From contig QNBI01000087.1 in assembly GCA_003641675.1 (NCBI GenBank), positions 1 to 7,398 on the forward strand: a stretch of DNA of 7,398 bases. The letters are read 5' to 3'. The DNA is from Spirochaetota bacterium (GTDB taxonomy: Bacteria; Spirochaetota; Spirochaetia; SZUA-6). This document shows positions 1-5,970 of the stretch, one piece after another. The notes beneath the pieces are model-generated. The model ran no database searches. It was not told where the DNA came from and worked only from the letters and a program-made list of their open reading frames with translations. Position 1 is the stretch's first letter. Every line of letters begins with the position of its first letter. The translations under genes were made by a program, and so were the position numbers.

Positions 1-1
1 A

Positions 2-649
2 AATGAACCCTTTAGGAAAAGCTGGGACGGGGATAAAACGAGAACTGCCGGCAGCAGCGATATAAAAACTTTCCTAAAGAATAATTCTCTTATCTGGTAC
101 GGAGCCTTTGCTATAACCATGACAGAACAGATGATAACCAACCTTACCGGCCGGCTTGTCGTAGACAGAATAATACCGGGTTCTGCACTTGCAATAGGGG
201 CTGCTTCTATGACAGGAGTTCTGCTTGGATTCAGGACCTTCAGCACGCTTGCGATTGTGCCTCTTATGGGAGTTTTGAATGACAAACTCGGTAGAAAAAT
301 GGTGATGCTCTATACTCTTTTCATTGAAATAATAATACTCGCATTGTTTCCGCTAAGCAGTAACTGGCTGGTCCTCTGTATAATACTCTCGGTACAGTTT
401 ATGACTGCTGTTTCTGCAAGACTGGGAATCTATGTGCTTGCCGGAGACAGAGCTGCTGTAAATAATAATCGAGGAGACCGGGCTCTTTATATGAACCGTT
501 TTGCAACATTTGTTGATATAGGAACATCTCTCGGGCCTATTGTTGCATATTCGCTATACTCAACTGTGGGTTTTAACTTTGTAATTCTGCTGGGAATATC
601 AGTCTTGACTCCTTTAATTTACCTTATTCTAAAAAAGCAAATTAGGTAA
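2..649 (+). CDS. Major facilitator superfamily transporter, C-terminal half (5' end outside window)
   Basis: The frame is open from the left edge (about 215 codons visible), so the Met codon at 119 is internal and not the start. The visible part begins with a hydrophilic stretch, residues 1-28, that fits the cytoplasmic loop between helices 6 and 7. About six hydrophobic segments follow, near residues 30-47, 66-90, 100-118, 122-147, 170-190 and 192-210. Between the second and third lies GVLNDKLGRK (residues 90-99), the MFS motif-A type loop (GxxxDxxGRK) that recurs between helices 8 and 9. GTSLGPI before helix 11 also fits the family. The protein should sit in the cytoplasmic membrane and move a small solute or drug by a secondary mechanism. 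The substrate cannot be told, because the N-terminal half is missing. It ends with a basic tail (KKQIR) and a clean TAA. MFS membership is secure; function is open. Confidence 0.88.
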   Translation, partial: NEPFRKSWDGDKTRTAGSSDIKTFLKNNSLIWYGAFAITMTEQMITNLTGRLVVDRIIPGSALAIGAASMTGVLLGFRTFSTLAIVPLMGVLNDKLGRKMVMLYTLFIEIIILALFPLSSNWLVLCIILSVQFMTAVSARLGIYVLAGDRAAVNNNRGDRALYMNRFATFVDIGTSLGPIVAYSLYSTVGFNFVILLGISVLTPLIYLILKKQIR

Positions 650-658
650 AAAAAACTG

Positions 659-675
659 CAGGGATTGGATTCCTG
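659..675 (+). terminator. Weak hairpin after the MFS transporter gene
   Basis: CAGGGA at 659-664 can pair with TTCCTG at 670-675 (five Watson-Crick pairs and one G-U) around a 5-base loop, starting 9 bases after the transporter stop. Only a short TTTT (682-685) follows, after AAGAGG, so this is not a textbook intrinsic terminator. It may be weak or a chance structure. Confidence 0.25.
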
Positions 676-695
676 AAGAGGTTTTAAGGTATAAT
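665..695 (+). promoter_or_regulatory. Putative sigma-70 promoter for the HAD hydrolase gene
   Basis: A perfect TATAAT lies at 690-695. The best -35 match is TTGGAT at 665-670 (3 of 6) with a long 19-base spacer, so the -10 box carries most of the support. Transcription would start near 702. That leaves almost no leader for a GTG start at 704 but a normal short leader for the GTG at 722. Confidence 0.42.
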
Positions 696-709
696 TTATT
701 TGAGTGTAT

Positions 710-714
710 AGGGA
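710..714 (+). promoter_or_regulatory. Ribosome binding site that decides the HAD start
   Basis: AGGGA at 710-714 sits 7 bases before the GTG at 722. The upstream in-frame GTG at 704 has no purine-rich site at a usable distance (AAGG ends 14 bases away). This supports translation from 722. Confidence 0.45.
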
Positions 715-721
715 TTTAAAA

Positions 722-1465
722 GTGCATAATAGTTATTTAAAAGGGGAAACTTCCGCTGTAAAGGCAATTATTTTTGATATGGGGGGCACCTTAAAAAAAC
801 CCTTTAGAAAAAGTAAAACAATACGGTCGGGAGTTGAAAAAATTATGGAAATGCTTAGTCTAAAGGGAAGTCCTGCCGACTATGAGGAGAAGCTTTTAGA
901 GCGGTATTATGCCTATAGAAAATGGACGCGGGAAACCCTTATTGAGCTTAACGAAAGGGATATCTGGATAAAATGGCTTTTGCCGGAAGAGCCTGAGGAA
1001 AAGGTCGCATCTCTTGCCTTAGGGCTTAACGATGCATTAAAGTCGTCTTTAGGTTTAAGTGAGCTGCGTGATGATACGGCTGCTGTAATTAAGGAGCTTC
1101 ATAGACGGGGATATAAACTGGGGATTGTCAGCAATAGTTTCAGCAGTACAGGTACTCCGAAACTTTTAAAGGAATACGGTTTATATGAATACTTTGATAC
1201 TATTGTTCTGTCGTCCGGTTTTGGTAAGCGTAAACCGGATCCTTCAATGCTTTTTAAAGCTGCGGACGATATGGACATACTGCCTGCAGAAGCAGCCTAT
1301 GTGGGTGATAAAATCGATAGAGATGTAATTTCTGCAAAGAAGGCAGGATTTGCCTTAACTGTTTATATTAAGAATCCAGGGAAACCGGTACAGGACCCTC
1401 AATACCCGAATTTAAAACCTGATTTTACTATTATAGAACTTTCCGAACTGCTTTTACTTTTTTAA
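722..1465 (+). CDS. HAD-superfamily hydrolase (phosphatase-like), GTG start
   Basis: This is a predicted cytoplasmic HAD-fold hydrolase of about 247 residues, the usual size for HAD enzymes with a C1 cap. Motif I is FDMGGT (nucleophile D19), motif II is VSNS (Ser near 137), the motif III lysine lies in KRKPDP (K171), and motif IV is GDKIDRD (D196 and D201). The helical cap lies between motifs I and II, roughly residues 25-110. The nucleophile, Ser, Lys and Mg-binding acids are present, but the second Asp of the canonical DxD is Gly (DMGGT), so the usual general acid/base is missing. Family members with this form include some phosphatases and haloacid dehalogenase-like proteins, so the substrate cannot be assigned. 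GTG at 722 is preferred on its AGGGA site and on the promoter position; GTG at 704 would add six residues. The gene is probably transcribed on its own. Confidence 0.85.
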   Translation: MHNSYLKGETSAVKAIIFDMGGTLKKPFRKSKTIRSGVEKIMEMLSLKGSPADYEEKLLERYYAYRKWTRETLIELNERDIWIKWLLPEEPEEKVASLALGLNDALKSSLGLSELRDDTAAVIKELHRRGYKLGIVSNSFSSTGTPKLLKEYGLYEYFDTIVLSSGFGKRKPDPSMLFKAADDMDILPAEAAYVGDKIDRDVISAKKAGFALTVYIKNPGKPVQDPQYPNLKPDFTIIELSELLLLF

Positions 1466-1587
1466 ATAACTTTCGCTTTTGCTTCAGTTTCTGCAGCCGG
1501 AAGGCCTGCCTTAAAATATGATGATTTTCCATTTATGGGTCTACCGGCAGCACTTAAATATTCTATCGAAAGGTATCCCATAAGCAT
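1462..1587 (-). CDS. Possible small hypothetical protein, convergent with the HAD gene
   Basis: A minus-strand frame fills most of the 199-base gap between the HAD gene and the nfeD operon. From ATG at 1587 it encodes 41 residues, starting MLMGYLSIEYLSAAGRP and ending ETEAKAKVI. From an in-frame TTG at 1626 it would be 54 residues with a charged N-terminus (SRKKENTDKSKA). The composition is soluble and protein-like. Its TAA stop (1462-1464 on the plus strand) overlaps the HAD stop in a tail-to-tail arrangement. Against it, no good Shine-Dalgarno site precedes either start: AGAG lies about 8 bases before the ATG, and nothing precedes the TTG. I recognise no family. The TTG start would also lie inside the -35 element of the nfeD promoter. 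It may be a real small gene, a decayed gene end, or chance. Confidence 0.3.
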   Translation of the reverse strand: MLMGYLSIEYLSAAGRPINGKSSYFKAGLPAAETEAKAKVI

Positions 1588-1619
1588 GGCTTTGCTCTTA
1601 TCAGTATTTTCTTTTTTTC

Positions 1620-1648
1620 TTGACAATTAGGTAAATGAATAGAATCAT
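1620..1648 (+). promoter_or_regulatory. Putative sigma-70 promoter of the nfeD-floA operon
   Basis: A perfect TTGACA (1620-1625) is followed after 17 bases by AATCAT (1643-1648, 4 of 6). TATAGT at 1648-1653 is a better -10 match, but its spacer would be 22 bases. With the 17-base spacing, transcription would begin close to the AGGG ribosome site, giving a very short leader. No other promoter is seen before the operon, so an upstream start within 1466-1620 remains possible. Confidence 0.4.
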
Positions 1649-1664
1649 ATAGTTAGGGTAATAT

Positions 1665-3200
1665 ATGAAATCCATTACCGTCGTTTCCTTTTCTCTTCTT
1701 TTAATTCCTTTTGTTCTGTTCGGTGAGAGTAATAATACAAAAAAAGTTCAGGATGAATCGAGCACCAAAGTCGTGTCTTCCGGAAAAACTTTAAATAAAA
1801 GTGTTGTTTACAGCATACCTATTCACGGAGATATAGACAGACAGCGCATGGTATTTATTAAGAGGGCAATTAAAGAGGCGGAAAATGCCAAAGCAGAATA
1901 CGTTATCTTTGATATTAATACCTTTGGCGGAAGAGTGGATTCTGCACTCCAGATTGCGTCTTTAATCGGCTCTGTGCGGAATGCGGTAACAGTTGCATAT
2001 ATTCCCTCCTCTGCAGAGGGCACTGGTGTAAGCTGGTCTGCAGGTGCTTTAATTTCATTTGCCTGCAGCAGAATCTATATGGCACCGGGTACTTCCATAG
2101 GGGCGGCCGCTCCTGTATATGAAACGCAGTCCGGAATGGAAATGGCGCCGGAAAAGGTTGTGAGTGCAGTGAGGACTCAGCTTGCTGCATTGGCGGAAAA
2201 AAATGGATACCCGAAAGCGGTAGCCCTGGCAATGGTAGATAAAGACTTAGAAGTTTATGAAGTATATATAAACGGGAAACTGCACCTTGCATTGTCCGGT
2301 GAAATAGATGAGCTAAAGCGCAGGGCAAAAGAAAGGAATGAAACATTTGTAAAGGGGAAAGCTCTTTCGCAGAAAGGAAAGCTCCTATCTCTGACAGCAG
2401 GTGAAATGAAAAAGTACGGTGTTTCATCCGGCACTCCAGATTCCCTGGAGAGTTTCTATTCGAATTTTAACGTGGATGAAAAGGATGTGCATTTTATAAA
2501 GGAAACTGCAGAAGATAAGCTCGTTGCATTGCTCACAAGTTCCCTTGTCTCTGCTGTTCTCATAATAGCCGGTATTATCGCTCTCTATCTGGAAATTACA
2601 AGCCCGGGGTTCGGGATTCCCGGTACGGTTGCTATTATATGTTTTTCTATAGTTTTTATTTCAGGCGCTTTACTGGGTAATGTCGGTTCCCTTGAGCTTT
2701 TACTTTTTATTCTTGGAGTTGTTCTTCTCATTGTGGAGATATTCCTTATACCGGGTTTTGGGATTACCGGTATTACAGGAATTATACTAATGGTTACCGC
2801 TCTTATTTTGAGCAGGCAGGGTTTTATTTTTCCTTCTTTTGAATGGCAATGGGATATTTTTAAACAGAACCTTCTTGTTGTGGGAGGGAGCGTAGGAGGA
2901 GCTTTTATTATTCTTGCAGCTCTTATGCCGATACTTCCAAAATCCCGTTTATTTAACAGGCTTGTCCTGGAAACAGGAGAGAAGGCAGAAAAGGGTTTCA
3001 CAGTACAGACAGAAGATGTGCAGAGCATAGCTGCGGGAGAGAAAGGCCGGGTAGTTACAACGCTGCGGCCTGTAGGAAAGGCGGAGATAAACGGGAGAGT
3101 ATACATTGTGCAGGCAGAGGCGGATTTTATAAACAGGGGAAGCGACGTGGAAGTTGTGGAGATTGCAGGAAATAAAATTGTTGTGAGGAAGCTTGTATGA
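1665..3200 (+). CDS. nfeD: Long NfeD-family protein: membrane-bound ClpP/SppA-like serine protease with NfeD OB-fold tail
   Basis: This 511-residue protein has the full long-NfeD layout. A signal peptide covers residues 1-20 (short basic start, then a hydrophobic run ending VLFG). A ClpP-class protease domain covers about 47-205, with the segment FDINTFGGR and the SAG motif holding candidate nucleophile S125. K164 in PEKVV is the candidate general base. The Ser-Lys spacing (39) is close to the 41 known in the archaeal homologue PH1510 (Ser97/Lys138), so the protease looks intact. A charged linker, about 205-284, leads to five hydrophobic segments near 285-309, 317-336, 344-363, 365-383 and 402-423. 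The OB-fold NfeD domain is at 432-511 and ends IVVRKLV. The protease domain is expected outside the cytoplasmic membrane; homologues cleave hydrophobic stretches such as the stomatin C-terminus. The ATG has AGGG six bases upstream. This is the first gene of a four-gene operon with floA, so a flotillin partner is likely. Confidence 0.93.
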   Translation: MKSITVVSFSLLLIPFVLFGESNNTKKVQDESSTKVVSSGKTLNKSVVYSIPIHGDIDRQRMVFIKRAIKEAENAKAEYVIFDINTFGGRVDSALQIASLIGSVRNAVTVAYIPSSAEGTGVSWSAGALISFACSRIYMAPGTSIGAAAPVYETQSGMEMAPEKVVSAVRTQLAALAEKNGYPKAVALAMVDKDLEVYEVYINGKLHLALSGEIDELKRRAKERNETFVKGKALSQKGKLLSLTAGEMKKYGVSSGTPDSLESFYSNFNVDEKDVHFIKETAEDKLVALLTSSLVSAVLIIAGIIALYLEITSPGFGIPGTVAIICFSIVFISGALLGNVGSLELLLFILGVVLLIVEIFLIPGFGITGITGIILMVTALILSRQGFIFPSFEWQWDIFKQNLLVVGGSVGGAFIILAALMPILPKSRLFNRLVLETGEKAEKGFTVQTEDVQSIAAGEKGRVVTTLRPVGKAEINGRVYIVQAEADFINRGSDVEVVEIAGNKIVVRKLV

Positions 3201-3700
3201 TATTTGTAGCGGTTGCCCTGTATATAATCGGATATGCGGCAATCGTCCTCGAATTCTTTGTGCCGGCTGGAGGCCTGGTAGGATTAACAGGTGTCGGGAG
3301 TATAATCGGCGGCATAGTGTTGATTTACAGAAATTACGGGAACAGTTTAGGGTTTACCTTCTTAATTGTTGCACTTGTATTAACACCGGTGCTAATCTTT
3401 GTGTATTTTAAATATTTCCCGGGCAGCTTTATCGGAAAGAGGCTTATTCTTTTTAAAGACCAAAAAAAGGAAGACGGATTCGTGGCGCATACTTTTTCTG
3501 TTTATGAAGACCTTTCAGGGAAAACCGGATTAAGCATAACACCATTAAGGCCTGCCGGGACTGTAATAATAGATAAAAAGAGATACAGTGTTGTTACATC
3601 AGGAGATTTTATAGAAAAGGATAGAGAAATCGAAGTTATAGATGTAATCGGCGGCCGCATTATTGTCAGGAAATGTAATGTAAAAGGAGGAACGGTATGA
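3197..3700 (+). CDS. Short NfeD-family membrane protein
   Basis: This 167-residue NfeD protein has no protease domain. Hydrophobic segments lie at about 3-22, 28-45 and 52-72, with the glycine-rich turn [11 protein letters not shown] typical of NfeD membrane regions. A soluble OB-fold domain follows at about 95-161. Residues 117-159 align without gaps to residues 467-509 of the upstream long NfeD (17 of 43 identical, sharing LRP.G, DFI and IVRK), so the two are paralogous in this part. In the family the OB domain lies on the cytoplasmic side and short NfeD proteins are usually encoded beside a flotillin or stomatin, as here. The start overlaps the upstream stop (ATGA, 3197-3200), with GAGG eight bases before it, and the end overlaps the floA start. 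The likely role is assembling or anchoring FloA microdomains; there is no predicted enzymatic activity. Confidence 0.9.
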   Translation: MIFVAVALYIIGYAAIVLEFFVPAGGLVGLTGVGSIIGGIVLIYRNYGNSLGFTFLIVALVLTPVLIFVYFKYFPGSFIGKRLILFKDQKKEDGFVAHTFSVYEDLSGKTGLSITPLRPAGTVIIDKKRYSVVTSGDFIEKDREIEVIDVIGGRIIVRKCNVKGGTV

Positions 3701-4692
3701 TAGTAGCCTATATAATTATTGGAATTGTCACGCTGGTTTTTATTGCTTTTTTCTTTAAATTCTTCGGTCTGTGGTTTCGTGCGCTTCTCTCCGGAGCGCC
3801 GATAAAGCTCAGCAGGCTGGTAGGTATGTGGATTCGGCGTGTAAAGTCAGGAACAATTGTCGACAGCAGGATAATGCTTACAAAGGGAGGTATGGGAATA
3901 GATTCCGATCTTTTAGAGACCCACTATCTTGCCGGGGGAGACGTAATACGTGTAAGCAAGGCGCTGATTGCGGCAAACAAAGCCGGAATTAAGCTGGACT
4001 TTGCAAAAGCCGCAGCAATAGACTTAGCAGGCAGGGATGTTCTGGATGCAGTACGTACGAGCGTTAATCCTAAGGTAATAGACTGTCCAAACCTCGAAAC
4101 GGGTAAGCGCACAATAGATGCTGTGGCAAAGGACGGAATTCAGTTAAAGGCAAAAGCTCGTGTAACTGTCCGGGCAAACATAGAAAGGCTTGTAGGAGGT
4201 GCAACAGAAGAGACAATTATTGCACGTGTCGGTGAAGGCATAGTTACAACAATAGGATCCGCAGAGACCTATAAAGAGGTTCTTGAGAACCCTGATAATA
4301 TTTCTAAAACGGTACTTGCAAAGGGGTTAGATGCAGGTACTGCATTCGAGATTCTTTCCATAGATATTGCAGATGTTGATGTCGGAGAAAATGTGGGTGC
4401 AAAACTCCAGGCAGACCAGGCGGAGGCGGATAAACGGAGGTTTCAGGCTGTAGCCGAGCAAAGAAGGGCAGCAGCCAAGGCAAGGGAGCAGGAAATGATA
4501 GCACAGGTTCGTGAAAATCGAGCGAAGGTGGTTCTTGCGGAGGCCGAAATACCTAAAGCTATTGCAGAAGCCTTTAGGTCCGGGAATCTTGGAATAATGG
4601 ATTACTACAAATTAAAGAATCTGCAGGCAGATACTGACATGCGCAAAAGCATAGGAGGCGAGGGAGAAACCAAAGAGGATCTCGATACATGA
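3697..4692 (+). CDS. floA: Flotillin-like protein FloA (membrane microdomain scaffold)
   Basis: The 331 residues equal the length of Bacillus FloA (YqfA, UPF0365), and the family's conserved blocks are seen throughout. A hydrophobic N-terminal segment (3-30) embeds in the membrane without a signal peptide. The SPFH/PHB-like region (about 40-235) contains [57 protein letters not shown] and [11 protein letters not shown]. An Ala/Glu/Arg-rich coiled coil (about 236-290) carries EA repeats, followed by the terminal block [16 protein letters not shown]. FloA oligomerises on the inner face of the cytoplasmic membrane and organises fluid-restricted lipid and protein domains. It has the strongest ribosome site in the operon (AAAGGAGG ending at 3690, spacer 6), which suggests it is made in excess of its neighbours. 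It overlaps both the upstream NfeD gene and the downstream small gene by ATGA. Nothing in it looks damaged. Confidence 0.97.
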   Translation: MIVAYIIIGIVTLVFIAFFFKFFGLWFRALLSGAPIKLSRLVGMWIRRVKSGTIVDSRIMLTKGGMGIDSDLLETHYLAGGDVIRVSKALIAANKAGIKLDFAKAAAIDLAGRDVLDAVRTSVNPKVIDCPNLETGKRTIDAVAKDGIQLKAKARVTVRANIERLVGGATEETIIARVGEGIVTTIGSAETYKEVLENPDNISKTVLAKGLDAGTAFEILSIDIADVDVGENVGAKLQADQAEADKRRFQAVAEQRRAAAKAREQEMIAQVRENRAKVVLAEAEIPKAIAEAFRSGNLGIMDYYKLKNLQADTDMRKSIGGEGETKEDLDT

Positions 4693-5066
4693 TTTTCGTA
4701 GGACTGATATTTGCAGCATTCTTAATTATTCTGGTTTTAAAAGTGACGCAGGGGAGAAAACAGAGGAAAGTTTTACCCAGAGGCGGAGAAACCGAAAGGG
4801 GCCGTGAGGTACCGGCTAATTACTATGATAAATTGGCGGCTGTTAATCTGCAGGAAGAACCACCTGTCGGGCGGACTACGCTTACAGATTCGGTACTTAC
4901 ACGATCCGGGTTTTCTTCTTCTATACTTGCCGGCAAAAAACCCGTATCGGAAGCAGCTGCACTGCGGGAAAAATCCGGTCTGGAAAAAATTAACCAACTT
5001 CCAAAAATGCAGCAGGCAGTTATGTGGGCTGAACTTTTGGGAAAGCCTAAGTCAGAACGAATGTAA
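4689..5066 (+). CDS. Unrecognised small single-pass membrane protein, last gene of the floA operon
   Basis: The 125-residue product has one N-terminal hydrophobic helix (residues 1-18), then a strongly basic patch (GRKQRK, 22-27) that by the positive-inside rule puts the rest in the cytoplasm. The middle (28-98) is polar, proline- and serine-containing and probably flexible. The C-terminus (about 99-121) is a distinct helix-like segment containing [20 protein letters not shown] cannot assign it to a family. Its start overlaps the floA stop (ATGA, 4689-4692), with GAGG ten bases upstream, so it is translationally coupled to FloA. In Bacillus a small gene of unknown function (yqfB) also follows floA, but I see no basis for calling this a homologue. 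The context suggests a partner or adaptor of the FloA/NfeD complex. That the gene is real is well supported by reading frame, overlap and membrane anchor. Confidence 0.8.
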   Translation: MIFVGLIFAAFLIILVLKVTQGRKQRKVLPRGGETERGREVPANYYDKLAAVNLQEEPPVGRTTLTDSVLTRSGFSSSILAGKKPVSEAAALREKSGLEKINQLPKMQQAVMWAELLGKPKSERM

Positions 5067-5115
5067 AGACACGGCCCTAAGGGAAAAGGCGGCCGGCTTT
5101 CTTGCTTTAGTGAAT

Positions 5116-5838
5116 TTACCCGTTGCCTTTTATACATTCTTCACAGAGCTCATCGGAAGAATTGGAGGCTATTTTAGGTGTTTTTGAAATTCTAACGGCA
5201 GGCTCTGCAGTCTCTGTGTAGAAAGGGGACAGCCTATAGAGCGCTGTTGTAAGTTTAAGAACGGTTATAAGACTGAAAACTGCGAATTTCTGCGTTATCT
5301 GCATTATTCCGGACTGTATAACAAAGTTGAAGGCGTAAGCTAAAACAGTTGTGTGAAGTATAAAATGATAAATAGATATGTATTTTGCCCCGGGTAATTT
5401 TCCTGCTTCTATTAGCATTATGAGAGTAAGACCCCAGAGGTCGCCGAATAATAAAGCGCCTCCGATACTATGGATACTGTTGTTTGTGTTGCAGGGAAAA
5501 ATGATAATAAAAAAGCCCAGGCCGGCAGAGAAAGATAAATCTCTCTTTAGGATAGGGTGCTCAATATTTTTATGCCTGTGGAATATAGATGCAATTTTAA
5601 ACATTAAAACGCCACTAATGCCCATACCCAGCGCAAAGATAAAAAATGATGTTCTGTTGGGGTATCCCTTTACTGTTTTTGTTGCTCCGAGGTAGCTAAT
5701 TGCATCCTGCCAGAACTTGAAAGGTTCTCCGTAAAACAACATACCGGCAGCCATAGTTGTAATATTAATAATAACCAGTCTGAAAAAAAGAGAATCTATT
5801 TTTTTATTGCATATCAACAGGCTTTCGGGTTTTTCCAT
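5116..5838 (-). CDS. Six-helix integral membrane protein, DUF998-like
   Basis: From ATG at 5838 the protein has 240 residues. Six hydrophobic segments lie at about 19-37, 63-86, 101-117, 126-146, 153-177 and 184-204. After helix 1 comes DAISYLGA (45-52) with PNRTSFF shortly after, then FPC near 114-116 and a His (123) in SIHSIGGALLFG. That order (ISxLGA, PxR, FP, His) resembles DUF998 / Frag1-DRAM-like membrane proteins, whose function is poorly known. The assignment is by eye and tentative. The polar C-terminal tail (205-240) ends with LCEEC, a CxxC pair five residues from the end. An in-frame TTG at 5850 would add four residues, but it overlaps the only GGA ribosome-like site, so ATG is preferred. 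The gene is convergent with the floA operon (49 bases apart) and divergent from the glycerate kinase gene. Confidence 0.78.
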   Translation of the reverse strand: MEKPESLLICNKKIDSLFFRLVIINITTMAAGMLFYGEPFKFWQDAISYLGATKTVKGYPNRTSFFIFALGMGISGVLMFKIASIFHRHKNIEHPILKRDLSFSAGLGFFIIIFPCNTNNSIHSIGGALLFGDLWGLTLIMLIEAGKLPGAKYISIYHFILHTTVLAYAFNFVIQSGIMQITQKFAVFSLITVLKLTTALYRLSPFYTETAEPAVRISKTPKIASNSSDELCEECIKGNG

Positions 5839-5902
5839 TGTTAATTCCAAAAACTTAAAAATGGTGTTACAAATAATTTACAAAGATTTGGATTTTTTGA
5901 AA

Positions 5903-5914
5903 AGTAAATTTACT
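5903..5914. promoter_or_regulatory. Perfect 12-bp palindrome in the divergent intergenic region (possible operator)
   Basis: AGTAAATTTACT reads identically on both strands. It lies about 31 bases upstream of the kinase -10 box, where an activator or repressor could act on either divergent gene. The half AATTTAC (5907-5913) recurs at 5875-5881, a 32-base offset (about three helical turns). The region is AT-rich, so chance is possible. Confidence 0.3.
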
Positions 5915-5941
5915 AAAACAGTCTTAATTTGTTAAAGTTAA

Positions 5942-5950
5942 TGTTATAAT
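5942..5950 (+). promoter_or_regulatory. Extended -10 promoter of the glycerate kinase gene
   Basis: TGTTATAAT is a perfect extended -10 element (TGn followed by TATAAT at 5945-5950). No good -35 is present at 16-18 bases, which is common when the TG extension is there. The predicted start near 5957 leaves a leader of about 14 bases, enough for the AGGAG ribosome site at 5959-5963. Confidence 0.6.
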
Positions 5951-5970
5951 AGAATAACAGGAGAAAATTT

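Noticed and set aside
119..649. Complete 176-residue transporter starting at the Met codon at 119
   Set aside because: The frame is open to the window edge and Met 119 lies in the middle of a membrane helix, so the gene is an edge-truncated longer transporter.
1466..1630. In-frame 54-codon extension after the HAD TAA stop, suggesting readthrough or a broken longer gene
   Set aside because: The HAD protein already has all motifs and normal length. The extension is Phe-rich with no domain match and is better explained as the antisense of a minus-strand frame or non-coding DNA.
1915..2427. 170-codon minus-strand open frame inside the long nfeD gene
   Set aside because: It lies fully antisense to a clear protease-coding region, is rich in Leu/Pro/His/Ser without domain motifs, and is a shadow of the real frame.
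2585..3106. 173-codon minus-strand open frame over the NfeD membrane region
   Set aside because: It is antisense to well-matched NfeD helices and the OB domain and has no ribosome site or recognisable motif.
5078..5100. GC-rich stretch with GGCGGCCGGC flanked by AAAA and TTT, considered as a terminator for the convergent operons
   Set aside because: The arms do not pair into a stem with a workable loop (GGCCGGC is mostly self-palindromic), and no proper U-run follows on either strand.
5378..5695. 105-codon plus-strand open frame inside the DUF998-like gene
   Set aside because: The minus strand gives six well-formed membrane segments over the whole length; the plus frame is short and has no family features.
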